The notes below the pieces were generated by a model, which worked only from the letters and a program-made list of their open reading frames with translations, searched no databases and was not told the DNA's origin. From positions 1-48,756 of the forward strand of contig JANQFU010000078.1 of NCBI GenBank assembly GCA_028277665.1: a DNA stretch of 48,756 nucleotides. The letters run 5' to 3'. Origin of the DNA: Alphaproteobacteria bacterium (GTDB taxonomy: Bacteria > Pseudomonadota > Alphaproteobacteria > Micavibrionales > Micavibrionaceae). This document shows positions 1-7,982 of the stretch, piece by piece. Each line of letters begins with the position of its first letter. The stretch's first letter is position 1. A program made the translations under genes and the position numbers.

Positions 1-200
1 CTCCTTGTGAATCAAATACATCTCATTGAATCACAAAGAAATCAGTCTGTGAATCCGGAAAATTAGCTCGTTAGACGAATTTGAGGACACTCCCTAGAAT
101 GACGACGGCTGACAGGAATGCTGCTTTTAAATCCAATTTCTTTTTCATAATATTTAAGACATTATTTCATATTTTTCTGTTTTGCAAGACCTTTTTAATC
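1..200. other. Intergenic sequence downstream of radA, no gene seen
   Basis: AT-rich stretch between the window edge and the radA stop codon. Short open frames run into radA on the wrong strand and look like chance. I see no convincing tRNA or rho-independent terminator. Confidence 0.5.
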
Positions 201-1583
201 TTACCGTCCGGAGAGCGCATCGACGAGGGATTGCAAATCGGTAAGCGGCGTCAGAGACATACCGGGAATTTTGATCTCTTTCCCGCGCAGCGGAGACGGG
301 ACCGTCGCCTTTGAAAAACCGAGTTTCTCCGCTTCCTTGAGACGCAGATCCGGCTGCGCAACCTGCCGGACTTCTCCGGAAAGACCGATCTCCCCGAACA
401 GGACCATCTCGCCCGGAACGGGCGCACCGGTCAGAGAGCTGATCAACGCCGCCGCAACCGCCAGATCGGCGGCCGGTTCCTGAATGCGCAATCCGCCCGC
501 CATGTTCAGATAAATATCGCAGCCCGAAAACTGCAACCCGCACCGCGCTTCCAGAACGGCCAGAATCATGGACAAACGGTTTTGATCCCATCCGACGACC
601 GCGCGCCGCGGCATGCCAAGCGGAGAGGGCGCAACAAGGGCCTGCACCTCGACAAGAACGGGGCGGCTGCCCTCAAGCGCGGCCAGAACGGCGCTCCCGT
701 TGACGTTTTCCTGCCGCTGGGACAAAAAGAGCGCGGACGGGTTCTCGACCTCGACAAGTCCTTGCGCGGCCATTTCAAAAACACCGATCTCATCGGTCGG
801 GCCGAAGCGGTTCTTGACCGTCCGCAGGATCCGGAACTGGTGGCCACGGTCGCCCTCGAAATACAGAACGGTATCGACCATGTGTTCGAGAACCCGCGGG
901 CCCGCAATCTGGCCCTCTTTCGTAACATGGCCGACAATCAACAGCGTAAATCCCTGTTTCTTCGCGGCACGGATCAACTCATGCGCCGCCGTGCGAACCT
1001 GCGTGACTGTGCCCGGCGCGCTCTCGACCGTGTCGATATACATCGTCTGGATCGAATCGATGACCAGCACGTCGGCGCGCGTCTGCGGGTCGGTCATCGT
1101 CTCCAGAATATCCCGAATGCTCGTCGCACTCGCCAGAGCAACCGGAGATTTCTCGAGTCCAAGACGGGACGCGCGCAGACGAATCTGATCGACAGCTTCC
1201 TCGCCGGACACATAAAGGGCGCTCTGTCCTTTATTCGCAAGCGCGCAGACAACCTGTAACAGCAGGGTCGATTTGCCGATCCCCGGATCCCCGCCGATCA
1301 AAATCGCCGACCCCGGGACGAGCCCGCCGCCCGCGACCCGGTCAAGCTCCCGGATCCCCGTCAAATGGCGCGGCAAGGTTTTGTGGTCTTTGCCTTCGAG
1401 CGCATGGGTTTCGATCCGGCGGCCTTTGCGCTTTTTGTCGGCGGCCAGTGAACGCGGCGGCCCCGATTCCTGAACCTCTTCCGTAAGCGTATTCCATTCG
1501 CCGCAGGCCTCGCAGCGCCCCGACCATTTCGGCCAGACCGCCCCGCAGGATTGGCAGATATAGGATGTCTTGGTCCCGGCCAT
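201..1583 (-). CDS. radA: DNA repair protein RadA (Sms)
   Basis: RadA is a RecA-like ATPase that promotes branch migration of recombination intermediates. The 460-residue protein has the family's normal length and layout. An N-terminal C4 zinc finger uses C10, C13, C24 and C27. A Walker A motif GGDPGIGKST lies near residue 100, and the diagnostic KNRFG motif follows about residue 255. The C-terminal third is the Lon-protease-like domain (GGLRIQEPAADLAVAAAL). The ATG at 1581-1583 gives MAGTKTSYICQSCG, which places the zinc finger where it belongs. clpS lies upstream on the same strand with about 115 bases between them. Confidence 0.97.
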   Translation of the reverse strand: MAGTKTSYICQSCGAVWPKWSGRCEACGEWNTLTEEVQESGPPRSLAADKKRKGRRIETHALEGKDHKTLPRHLTGIRELDRVAGGGLVPGSAILIGGDPGIGKSTLLLQVVCALANKGQSALYVSGEEAVDQIRLRASRLGLEKSPVALASATSIRDILETMTDPQTRADVLVIDSIQTMYIDTVESAPGTVTQVRTAAHELIRAAKKQGFTLLIVGHVTKEGQIAGPRVLEHMVDTVLYFEGDRGHQFRILRTVKNRFGPTDEIGVFEMAAQGLVEVENPSALFLSQRQENVNGSAVLAALEGSRPVLVEVQALVAPSPLGMPRRAVVGWDQNRLSMILAVLEARCGLQFSGCDIYLNMAGGLRIQEPAADLAVAAALISSLTGAPVPGEMVLFGEIGLSGEVRQVAQPDLRLKEAEKLGFSKATVPSPLRGKEIKIPGMSLTPLTDLQSLVDALSGR

Positions 1584-1699
1584 TCGTTATCAGCCTCAAC
1601 AGCGAACAGGAAGTCCGCCCTCATATATTATTGTCTATGTCCCGGAAAACCGAAAAAGGTCAAAATATTCCCGTTCTTTCAGGATGTTCCCCGGATTTC

Positions 1700-2080
1700 C
1701 TATTCTTTCTCCATCGTACATTGGAGAGGTTGTTCGTTTGCGCGGGCAAAGTCCATGACCTGACTGACCTTGGTTTCTGCGATTTCGTAGGTATAGACGC
1801 CGCAGATCCCCACGCCGCGGCGGTGGACGTGCAGCATGATATCCGTCGCTTCCGGCCTGCTTTTCCCGAAAAACCGCTCGAGAACATGCACGACGAATTC
1901 CATCGGCGTGTAATCGTCGTTCAGAAGAAGAACCTTGAACATGGAAGGTTTGCGTGTCTTTGTCCGCGGTTTAAGAAGGAGCCCATGCTCCGGCGCGTCA
2001 TAAGGCCGGTCGCCGTCGCCCGGCCCCTGACCGGGCCCTGACGGCGGTTGCGGGTCGTCTTCAGAAGATTTTTCATCCAT
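1700..2080 (-). CDS. clpS: ATP-dependent Clp protease adaptor ClpS
   Basis: ClpS binds the N-domain of ClpA and delivers N-degron substrates to ClpAP in the cytoplasm. The core is clear: [20 protein letters not shown], then [21 protein letters not shown], including the Asn-Asp-Asp of the N-degron pocket and the ClpA-facing histidine region. I start it at the ATG at 2078-2080 (MDEKSSEDD), because AGGAAA lies about 10 bases upstream. The frame stays open upstream, but that extension resembles no ClpS N-terminus. The first 40 residues are a hydrophilic Pro/Gly/Asp-rich tail, as often seen in alphaproteobacterial ClpS. The product is 126 aa. The usual neighbour clpA is absent. Confidence 0.95.
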   Translation of the reverse strand: MDEKSSEDDPQPPSGPGQGPGDGDRPYDAPEHGLLLKPRTKTRKPSMFKVLLLNDDYTPMEFVVHVLERFFGKSRPEATDIMLHVHRRGVGICGVYTYEIAETKVSQVMDFARANEQPLQCTMEKE

Positions 2081-2206
2081 CCGCAATCGTTTCCTTTCAG
2101 ATAGATCCTCACTTCGAGTATGCGGCATTATACAAAATTTAGAAACAAACAAAAGCCGCACGGCTCCGAATTCAGGTTAACAGGAATTCCCTGGAGCGTT
2201 CCCTTT

Positions 2207-2365
2207 TTAGATTGACGCATACCCGGAGTTTCTAAAATAATTGGCGCATTCGTTGGGAGAGACAGTATCAAGAAGCTTGCCAAGGCGTTTCCAGACGGCG
2301 GTGACGCTGCGTTCGGCAGCTTTGTGCATGAGGGCGACATAGCCGATGTTAAGATCGCCACTGGC
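2207..2365 (-). pseudogene. IS630-family transposase C-terminal remnant
   Basis: Read on the minus strand, about 50 codons end at TAA (2207-2209) and encode KAAERSVTAVWKRLGKLLD followed by SPNECANYFRNSGYASI. This matches the conserved end of IS630-type transposases (KAAER..W..I..LL....P.EC.NYF...GY). The catalytic DDE domain is missing and an in-frame stop lies just upstream near 2390, so the copy is dead. It abuts the methyltransferase remnant on the opposite strand, which suggests that the insertion hit that gene. The assignment is by recalled motif only. Confidence 0.6.
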
Positions 2366-2403
2366 CTGGGCGAGCTTTCCTTGTCAGGGCACGTCATTGG
2401 CGG

Positions 2404-2586
2404 GCGGATATTCCGGTCTTGCCGGACAGCTATAAACTGCCGGGAAAGTATAATGACGCCTATCATCTCTGCGGGGATGGGGTGGCCGTGCCGGCAGTGC
2501 GTTTTCTGGCGGAAACCGTTTTCGAGCCCGTTCTGGGCAAAATCGCCGACGATATTTCCGCGGGCAAAATGATCGCCGCGGAATAA
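2404..2586 (+). pseudogene. DNA (cytosine-5) methyltransferase C-terminal remnant
   Basis: In this frame about 60 codons read LPDSYKLPGKYNDAYHLCGD, then GVAVPAVRFLAE and FEPVLGKI, ending at TAA 2584-2586. That is the typical last segment of Dcm-type C5 methyltransferases (Y..AY...GNGV..PVV..L). The catalytic PC and ENV motifs and the recognition domain are absent. No start or ribosome binding site fits. It is probably the tail of a gene broken by the adjacent IS630-type insertion and later deletion. No restriction endonuclease remnant is visible. Confidence 0.6.
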
Positions 2587-2758
2587 TTGTTCTAGACCAA
2601 AGCGTTCTCAGCTTCTAAGCTTTAAAACATGGTTGAGCACGGATGGAGAAAATTAACCCGGATTCTTTGCCGTGAGGTCAAGGCAAAGCATTGGACATGA
2701 GGTGTTTTTGAGTCTATATTTTATCTTATGTATATTTTTTGTCAGGGAGTCTTTAGTG

Positions 2759-3460
2759 ATGCGCAGAGCCTTTATTTTCTTTCTTTTCAGCCTGGCCCTT
2801 GGTCTCGGCCCCGGTTTATCCGCGCCGGTGCAGGCACAAAGTCTGAAAGCGCAGCTTCTCGAACTGAACCGGTTTGATCCGGCCCAGAACCCTGAGTTGC
2901 GCCCTGCGGAGCAATTCCTCGGCCGCCCCGTTCAGGATCGCTCGAACCGTGCCATTGGGCAAATCACAGACCTTCTGGCCGATACGAGCGGAGAGATCCG
3001 TCAGATTGTCGCCGACCTTGAGGATGTCGGAATCTCAGGCAGGACGTTTTACATTACGCCGGAAGATCTGCCGATCAATGTCAATTCAGGATCTGTCAAG
3101 CTGCCTTATCATCGGGATCGCCTCGACGAAGCCGTCGCCGGCCTGTATGCCGACATTGAAACGGCAGCCGGGGACGAAGAAAACGGAAACCGTTTTTCTG
3201 TTAAAAAAGTTCTGCATACGGATCTTCTCGATATCCGGACGGGACACGCTCTTGGAGAAATTGAAGACATCCGCTTTGATGATTTCGGCCGGAAGATTCA
3301 GGCTCTGCTGATTCGTCCCCGGGGCGCAGGCCGCACCGAGCAACTCGTTGCCGTTCCTTTTGTCGGGATCCGGATTATCAGTCTGGAGCGCAGCACGTCT
3401 CTCGCTCTGGACGAAAATGCGGCAGCGACGTTCACGGACTATATAAAGGTTATCCGGTAG
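2759..3460 (+). CDS. Exported PRC-barrel domain protein
   Basis: A 233-residue protein starting at ATG 2759, with a GGGAG-type ribosome binding site about 10 bases upstream. A classical signal peptide (MRRAFIFFLFSLALGLG...) is followed by a likely cleavage after APVQA. Two PRC-barrel-like repeats follow: one around residues 50-95 (FLGRPVQDRSNRAIGQITDL) and one around 160-205 (DLLDIRTGHALGEIEDIRFD). PRC barrels are small beta folds found in RimM, in photosynthetic reaction-centre H subunits and in many exported alphaproteobacterial proteins of unknown role. A periplasmic location is inferred from the signal peptide. The gene is a single unit convergent with the receiver gene downstream. No specific function can be given. 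Confidence 0.8.
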   Translation: MRRAFIFFLFSLALGLGPGLSAPVQAQSLKAQLLELNRFDPAQNPELRPAEQFLGRPVQDRSNRAIGQITDLLADTSGEIRQIVADLEDVGISGRTFYITPEDLPINVNSGSVKLPYHRDRLDEAVAGLYADIETAAGDEENGNRFSVKKVLHTDLLDIRTGHALGEIEDIRFDDFGRKIQALLIRPRGAGRTEQLVAVPFVGIRIISLERSTSLALDENAAATFTDYIKVIR

Positions 3461-3465
3461 ATCGG

Positions 3466-4278
3466 TTACGTTGCGATTTTGTGTTCGACGTGGACGGTTC
3501 CGGTCGGCAGATCAATCAGAAAAATCCGCAGATGCGCTTCCGGCACATCTTCCGTGAAAATTTTCCTGAGATCCCCAAGCGCAACGGCAAAGCGGTTTGC
3601 CGCCTCAACGGGCTCTGTTTCATAGACCGGCCTTTGAAGCATTAATGTATATTCGTTTTTGGCCGTTTGCGCGATAATATCGCTCTGTCGGCGTTCGCGG
3701 ACAAGAGCCTGAGAAAGACGCGCGATTGCATAGTCCGCCACATAATGGCCGTCTTTTTCAAGGAGATCCCTATAATTTTCAAGAGATATGAATAAGAGAT
3801 ACGACATCTCTCCGTAACGGTCCGCACGGTCGATCGCAGACAGGAAAAGCTGATTGAACGCGGATTTGGCAATAACGCCGCCGGCGCTTGGGAAATCCTC
3901 AGCTTCATCGCCGATCCTGCGAATCAGCATATTCATCCGTTCCGCATTTGCGGTTTTTCCGACCAGAATTTCCGGATCGAGGGGTTTGGACAAGACATCA
4001 TTACAACCGGACCGAATGGCTTGTACAGTCTCTTCTTCGCGGGAAAGCAAAACCATATAAGGGTAGCCACGGACGGAACGGCGCATCTCGAGGACGGCCT
4101 GGCGCGGCTCTGTCAATGGCGCGGGATCGAAAAAGATGCATTCAAATTCTTCTTTTTTAGCCAGTTCGAGCGCATCGTTTTTTGCAGGTTCCTCTACGAC
4201 CTCATGACCAAGATCCGTGAGTTTGGCTTTCATCAGCGCGGACGACATACTGTCACGGTCGATCAACAAACATTTCAT
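3466..4278 (-). CDS. Response-regulator-like protein: receiver plus degenerate GGDEF domain
   Basis: Starts at ATG 4276-4278, with AGGAG about 9 bases upstream, giving 270 aa. Residues 1-115 are a receiver domain with all key positions: acidic pocket D7/D9, phospho-acceptor D51 (IFFDPAP), S80 and K99 (LSKP). Residues 140-260 have the secondary-structure pattern of a diguanylate cyclase (DRADRYGEMSYLLFISLENY, then RERRQSDIIAQ). The GGDEF signature has become AKNEY (207-211), so cyclase activity is very unlikely. It may act as a phosphorylation-dependent binding module. No kinase gene is adjacent. The stop lies 5 bases from the stop of the convergent PRC-barrel gene. Confidence 0.75.
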   Translation of the reverse strand: MKCLLIDRDSMSSALMKAKLTDLGHEVVEEPAKNDALELAKKEEFECIFFDPAPLTEPRQAVLEMRRSVRGYPYMVLLSREEETVQAIRSGCNDVLSKPLDPEILVGKTANAERMNMLIRRIGDEAEDFPSAGGVIAKSAFNQLFLSAIDRADRYGEMSYLLFISLENYRDLLEKDGHYVADYAIARLSQALVRERRQSDIIAQTAKNEYTLMLQRPVYETEPVEAANRFAVALGDLRKIFTEDVPEAHLRIFLIDLPTGTVHVEHKIAT

Positions 4279-4367
4279 GGGCCGGGACTCCTGATACCTG
4301 ATAAATGAGCAAAAATCATGGTACAGGATATCGGATGCCGGACCGCACGAAAAGATTTTCTTTTTCT

Positions 4368-4396
4368 TTGACAATATCCCGGCATTACGCTAGTAA
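4368..4396 (+). promoter_or_regulatory. Probable sigma-70 promoter of tRNA-Leu
   Basis: TTGACA at 4368-4373, a 17-base spacer, and TAGTAA at 4391-4396. It lies about 55 bases before the tRNA, which fits a short precursor leader. Seen by eye only. Confidence 0.55.
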
Positions 4397-4450
4397 AACC
4401 CCCCATGGCTGATCTGTGATCCCTGTGCCGAAAACGGTGCCGGATCGCAA

Positions 4451-4537
4451 GCCCAGGTGGCGGAATTGGTAGACGCGCAGGTTTCAGGTACCTGTGGCCG
4501 CAAGGTCGTGGAAGTTCGAGTCTTCTCCTGGGCACCA
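4451..4537 (+). tRNA. tRNA-Leu (CAG)
   Basis: An 87-base class II tRNA with CCA encoded (4535-4537). The acceptor stem GCCCAGG pairs with CCTGGGC, and the D-arm carries GGAATTGGTAGAC. The anticodon stem CAGGT/ACCTG encloses the loop TTCAGGT, so the anticodon is CAG. A variable arm (TGGCCGCAAGGTCG) and a T-arm with GTTCGAGTC follow. It reads Leu codon CUG. Confidence 0.95.
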
Positions 4538-4566
4538 ACACATTAATCCAACAAGAAAACCCGAAA

Positions 4567-5178
4567 ATGACAGTCACTCTCTATGAAAACGACCTGCCGG
4601 ATAATCTGGATCTCGGAGACGAGATCGCCGTCGATACGGAAACAATGGGCCTGAACCCGCACCGCGACCGGCTGTGCCTCGTCCAGCTGTCCTCGGGAGA
4701 CGGCAACGCGCATCTCGTCCGCATCGCGCCGGGACAAGATGACGCTCCGAACCTCCGGCGTCTTCTTGAAGATGAAGGGACTCTGAAAATCTTTCACTTT
4801 GCCCGCTTCGATGTGGCCGCGCTCCTGTCCCACCTCACCATTCTCTGCGCGCCGGTCTATTGCACGAAAATCGCCTCGCGCCTGTGCCGGACCTATACGG
4901 ACAAGCATTCCCTGCGCGATCTCTGCCGTGACTTCGCCGGCATAGAGCTGAACAAGCAAAAACAGTGCTCGGACTGGGGCGGCGAGACGCTGAGCCAGGA
5001 ACAGCTCGATTACGCGGCAAGCGACGTCCTGTATCTTCATACCATCCGCAAAGAGATCGACAAGATGCTGGTCCGCGAAGAGCGGGCCCATCTCGCCGAT
5101 GCCTGCTTTGACTTTGTCCCGGTCCGCGCGATTCTGGATCTTGAAGGCTGGGCCGATATCGATATATTCGAGCATTGA
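4567..5178 (+). CDS. rnd: RNase D-like 3'-5' exonuclease
   Basis: A short RNase D-type exonuclease of 203 aa. DEDDy motifs are visible: Exo I AVDTETMGL (D23, E25), Exo II FHFARFD near residue 80, and Exo III YAASDVLYL near residue 153 with the tyrosine and aspartate. It lacks the C-terminal HRDC domains of full-length RNase D (about 370 aa), like the short alphaproteobacterial family placed before kdsD. A role in tRNA or structured-RNA 3' trimming is inferred from the family. It begins 29 bases after the tRNA-Leu gene and leads the kdsD-lpt cluster. Confidence 0.9.
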   Translation: MTVTLYENDLPDNLDLGDEIAVDTETMGLNPHRDRLCLVQLSSGDGNAHLVRIAPGQDDAPNLRRLLEDEGTLKIFHFARFDVAALLSHLTILCAPVYCTKIASRLCRTYTDKHSLRDLCRDFAGIELNKQKQCSDWGGETLSQEQLDYAASDVLYLHTIRKEIDKMLVREERAHLADACFDFVPVRAILDLEGWADIDIFEH

Positions 5179-5199
5179 AGAATGAGGAAAGCGGGAACG

Positions 5200-6222
5200 A
5201 TGAATGCGTTGAAATCGGCGGATCTCGAAGCCGGACTGACAGCCGATCCCAGAGATATCGAACGGGCCAGAGCCGTTCTGAAAACGGAATGCGAAGGGCT
5301 GCAGGCGCTTTCGGATGCACTGGACGGTTCTTTCTCCAGAGCCGTTCAGGCCGTCTCCGCCATGAAAGACACCCGCCACGGGCGGCTGATCGTCGCCGGG
5401 ATCGGCAAAAGCGGGCATATCGCCCGCAAACTGGCGGCAACGCTGGCCTCTACCGGCACGCCCTCCTACTTCGTTCACCCGGGCGAGGCCTCGCACGGCG
5501 ACCTCGGCATGGTCACAAAGGACGACATGGTCCTGATGCTCTCCAATTCCGGCGAGAACGCAGAGCTTTCGGATCTCATCCACTATACGCGCCGCGCAGG
5601 GATTACCCTGATCGCGATGACGTCGAACCCGGAGAGCACGCTGGCCAAACATTCCGACATCGTCCTTCTCGTGCCGAAAATGCCGGAAGCCTGCCCGAAC
5701 GGACTCGCTCCGACGACATCGACAACGATGATGCTGGCGCTCGGCGACGCCCTCGCCGTCGCGCTGGTCGACCGGATGGGCCTGACAGCCGAACAGTTCA
5801 AGATGTTCCACCCCGGCGGCAAACTCGGCCGTAAGCTCGTCCGGGTCTCCGAGGTCATGCACCCGCTTGAATCTCTGCCCTGCGTTCCGCCCGGAACGAC
5901 AATGGACAAGGCGCTTTTGGAAATGACGGAGAAAAACCTCGGTTGCCTCCTCATCACGGACGACCAAAACGCCTTGCTCGGAATCATCACGGACGGAGAC
6001 CTGAAGCGCCATATGGCCCCGGATCTCCTGACCCGCACGGTCGATGCACTGATGACGGGCGGCCCGAAATCCATCGCGCCGGATGCGCTGGCCGCCGAAG
6101 CCGTCAACATCATGACCCGTACGCCGGGACGCTACCTGACGTCGCTGGTCGTTCTTGACGCCGATGAGAAACTGGCCGGGCTGATTCGTCTTCAGGATTG
6201 CCTTAGCGCCGGTGTTGCGTGA
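5200..6222 (+). CDS. kdsD: Arabinose-5-phosphate isomerase KdsD (KpsF/GutQ family)
   Basis: Interconverts ribulose-5-phosphate and arabinose-5-phosphate, the first step of Kdo synthesis for LPS. The 340-residue protein has an N-terminal SIS domain (GIGKSGHIARKLAATLASTG, then HPGEASHGDLGM) and two C-terminal CBS domains from about residue 210. The motif SNSGENAEL is the sugar-phosphate loop. I choose ATG 5200 because GAGGAAA sits about 9 bases upstream; an ATG at 5182 in the same frame is less well placed. It lies 21 bases after the RNase D-like gene and just before lptC, a common alphaproteobacterial order. Confidence 0.95.
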   Translation: MNALKSADLEAGLTADPRDIERARAVLKTECEGLQALSDALDGSFSRAVQAVSAMKDTRHGRLIVAGIGKSGHIARKLAATLASTGTPSYFVHPGEASHGDLGMVTKDDMVLMLSNSGENAELSDLIHYTRRAGITLIAMTSNPESTLAKHSDIVLLVPKMPEACPNGLAPTTSTTMMLALGDALAVALVDRMGLTAEQFKMFHPGGKLGRKLVRVSEVMHPLESLPCVPPGTTMDKALLEMTEKNLGCLLITDDQNALLGIITDGDLKRHMAPDLLTRTVDALMTGGPKSIAPDALAAEAVNIMTRTPGRYLTSLVVLDADEKLAGLIRLQDCLSAGVA

Positions 6223-6231
6223 TATTGGCGT

Positions 6232-6936
6232 ATGATTGCAACCGAACCTCCAGAGCAGCAAGACAAACCGGAACCGGCCCCCATCCATGAACGGCTCGGT
6301 CATCTCGCGCGCGAGATCGAACTGTTCGATCCTCAGAGCCTGAAAAGACGCAGCCGGATCGTGCGGGGACTGCGGCTGCTTCTTCCGCTTCTCGCCCTTA
6401 TTCTGGTCGGGCTCGTTGTTGCATGGCCGGAGATGGACCGCACGATTGAGCCCCTCCAGAAAGAGGTCGCGCAATCTCTCCCCCCTTCCGGCAGTAACGA
6501 GTTGATCAACCCCCGCTTTGAAAGCCGGGACAAGGAAGGCCGACCCTTTACGGTCACGGCTGCCAGCGCATTTCAGGGCGGACAGGAAAAAGACCGGATT
6601 TTTCTTGAAGCTCCGCTGGCCGATATGACCCTCGACAACGGCGCCTGGATTGCCGTGGAAGCCGATACGGGAAATTATTACCAGAACGAAAAACGCATTG
6701 AGCTTGAAAAGAATATCCGGCTATACCACGATGCAGGCTATGAAATGAGGATGGAGGCTCTGGACGTCGATCTGGAGAACCGGACCGCCGTCAGCGAGAC
6801 AAACATCAAAGGCCGCGGCCCGGCCGGAACGCTGGAAGCAGCAGGCATGGTTCTCAAGGGACAGACGCACCATTTGCTGTTTAAAGGTCCGGCAAAACTC
6901 GTCCTGTATCCGGATGTTGGCAAATCACCGATTTAG
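6232..6936 (+). CDS. lptC: LPS export system protein LptC
   Basis: LptC is the bitopic inner-membrane protein that passes LPS from LptB2FG to LptA. The 234-residue product has a cytoplasmic N-terminus of about 45 residues, one membrane helix (GLRLLLPLLALILVGLVVAW), and a periplasmic beta-jellyroll typical of the family (INPRFESRDKEGRPFTVTA, then GTLEAAGMVL). The long N-terminal extension is usual in alphaproteobacteria. It starts 9 bases after kdsD and lies two genes before lptB. Confidence 0.9.
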   Translation: MIATEPPEQQDKPEPAPIHERLGHLAREIELFDPQSLKRRSRIVRGLRLLLPLLALILVGLVVAWPEMDRTIEPLQKEVAQSLPPSGSNELINPRFESRDKEGRPFTVTAASAFQGGQEKDRIFLEAPLADMTLDNGAWIAVEADTGNYYQNEKRIELEKNIRLYHDAGYEMRMEALDVDLENRTAVSETNIKGRGPAGTLEAAGMVLKGQTHHLLFKGPAKLVLYPDVGKSPI

Positions 6937-6980
6937 AGTTAGGGTCAGGATTGAGATCCATATTAGGGTTAATGTATAAA

Positions 6981-7020
6981 CGAGCCCTCTCCCCTGTGGG
7001 GAGAGGGTTGGGTGAGGGGC
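6981..7020. repeat. Short G/C-rich inverted repeat (CCCTCTCCCC type)
   Basis: CCCTCTCCCC TGT GGGGAGAGGG is a perfect hairpin followed by TTGGGTGAGGGG. This resembles a widespread intergenic repeat of proteobacterial genomes. It lies in the lptC-lptA gap and has no T-tract, so it is not a terminator. Confidence 0.7.
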
Positions 7021-7058
7021 AAATAAAGCTTGTGAGGAACCAGATAGAATTGCGATGG

Positions 7059-7982
7059 ATGAATAAACTGTTTTTGAATCGCGAAGGCGCGAAGGCGCGA
7101 AGTTTTCGCAAATCTCTTCGCGTCTTTGCGTCTTCGCGATTCATCTATTTTTTATGCCCCGCACCGGCTCTGATAATCTGCCTGATTTTTTGTCTCTGCG
7201 CGCCCGTGCAGGCTCAAAATCTGCCGGAAAGCGGGAATCCGGTTGAGATCACGGCGGACGGTTCTCTCGAATGGTTTCAGGAGAAAAAACAGTTTGTCGC
7301 CCGGAAAAACGCAAAGGCCGTGCAGGGCGACTTCACGCTGGAGGCCGATCTCCTGACGGCGGATTATATCAAAACCCCGGACGGCGAGACGAAAATCACA
7401 AAACTCACGGCAGACGGCCCGCACGGACAGGTGAAGATCTCCATGGTGGACGCAACGGCGACCGGCGACACAGGCGTATACGACCCGGATACAAGCCTGG
7501 CCGAGCTTTACGGCGAAGATCTCCGCCTCAAAGGGCCTGACGGAGAAATCCTGACCGCCGAAGACAAATTCACATACGACATCGCCGCAGGCCGCCTGAG
7601 CGCGCACGGCCGTCCGGTTCTGACGCGCGGACGGGAACGCCTGAGCGCCGATACGCTCAGCGCCGTTTTTGCGGAAGGCGAAGGGGCGGATAAAAACCGC
7701 GATCTCGAAAAAGTGATTGCGAAAGGGAACGTCCGGATCGTCACGCCGACCGAAGAGATTACCGGATCGTCCGGGACGTACGACGCCCGGACGAACACGG
7801 CAGAGCTGACCGGCGACGTCCGCCTGAAACGGGGGCCGAACGTTCTGAACGGCAACCGGGCGGAAGTCGATCTGAACAAAGGGCTCTCGAAGCTCTTCGG
7901 CGCGCCGGAAAGCGGCGGGCGCGTGCGCGGCGTCTTTTATCCGGACAGCACCAGCACGAAAGAAACGGGCGGAAACGAATGA
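7059..7982 (+). CDS. lptA: LPS transport periplasmic protein LptA (OstA-like)
   Basis: LptA forms the periplasmic bridge that carries LPS to the outer membrane. The mature part from about residue 55 is a classic OstA beta-jellyroll: NPVEITADGSLEWFQEKKQF, then repeated GDFTLEADLL and GNRAEVDLN units. The signal peptide core is FIYFLCPAPALIICLIF with cleavage after APVQA. The start is uncertain. ATG 7059 is used here (307 aa), but its ribosome binding site is poor; GTGAGGAA at 7031-7038 would better serve the TTG at 7050. The first 25-30 residues are encoded by an inverted repeat (7076-7142), which gives an odd Arg/Lys-rich leader. The stop overlaps the lptB start (ATGA). Confidence 0.88.
   Translation: MNKLFLNREGAKARSFRKSLRVFASSRFIYFLCPAPALIICLIFCLCAPVQAQNLPESGNPVEITADGSLEWFQEKKQFVARKNAKAVQGDFTLEADLLTADYIKTPDGETKITKLTADGPHGQVKISMVDATATGDTGVYDPDTSLAELYGEDLRLKGPDGEILTAEDKFTYDIAAGRLSAHGRPVLTRGRERLSADTLSAVFAEGEGADKNRDLEKVIAKGNVRIVTPTEEITGSSGTYDARTNTAELTGDVRLKRGPNVLNGNRAEVDLNKGLSKLFGAPESGGRVRGVFYPDSTSTKETGGNE
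7076..7142. repeat. Inverted repeat inside the 5' end of lptA
   Basis: Two 27-base arms (7076-7102 and 7116-7142) pair with 24 of 27 matches around a 13-base loop. They are built from GCGAAG/GCGCGAAG units. In the lptA frame this reads NREGAKARSFRKSLRVFASS. Repeats of this look are common between genes; here it lies inside the apparent coding sequence. Confidence 0.8.

Noticed and set aside
4543..6474. A 643-codon minus-strand frame opposite the RNase D-like gene and kdsD
   Set aside because: It overlaps two genes with unmistakable family motifs. The antisense product is Arg/Gly/His-rich with no domain.
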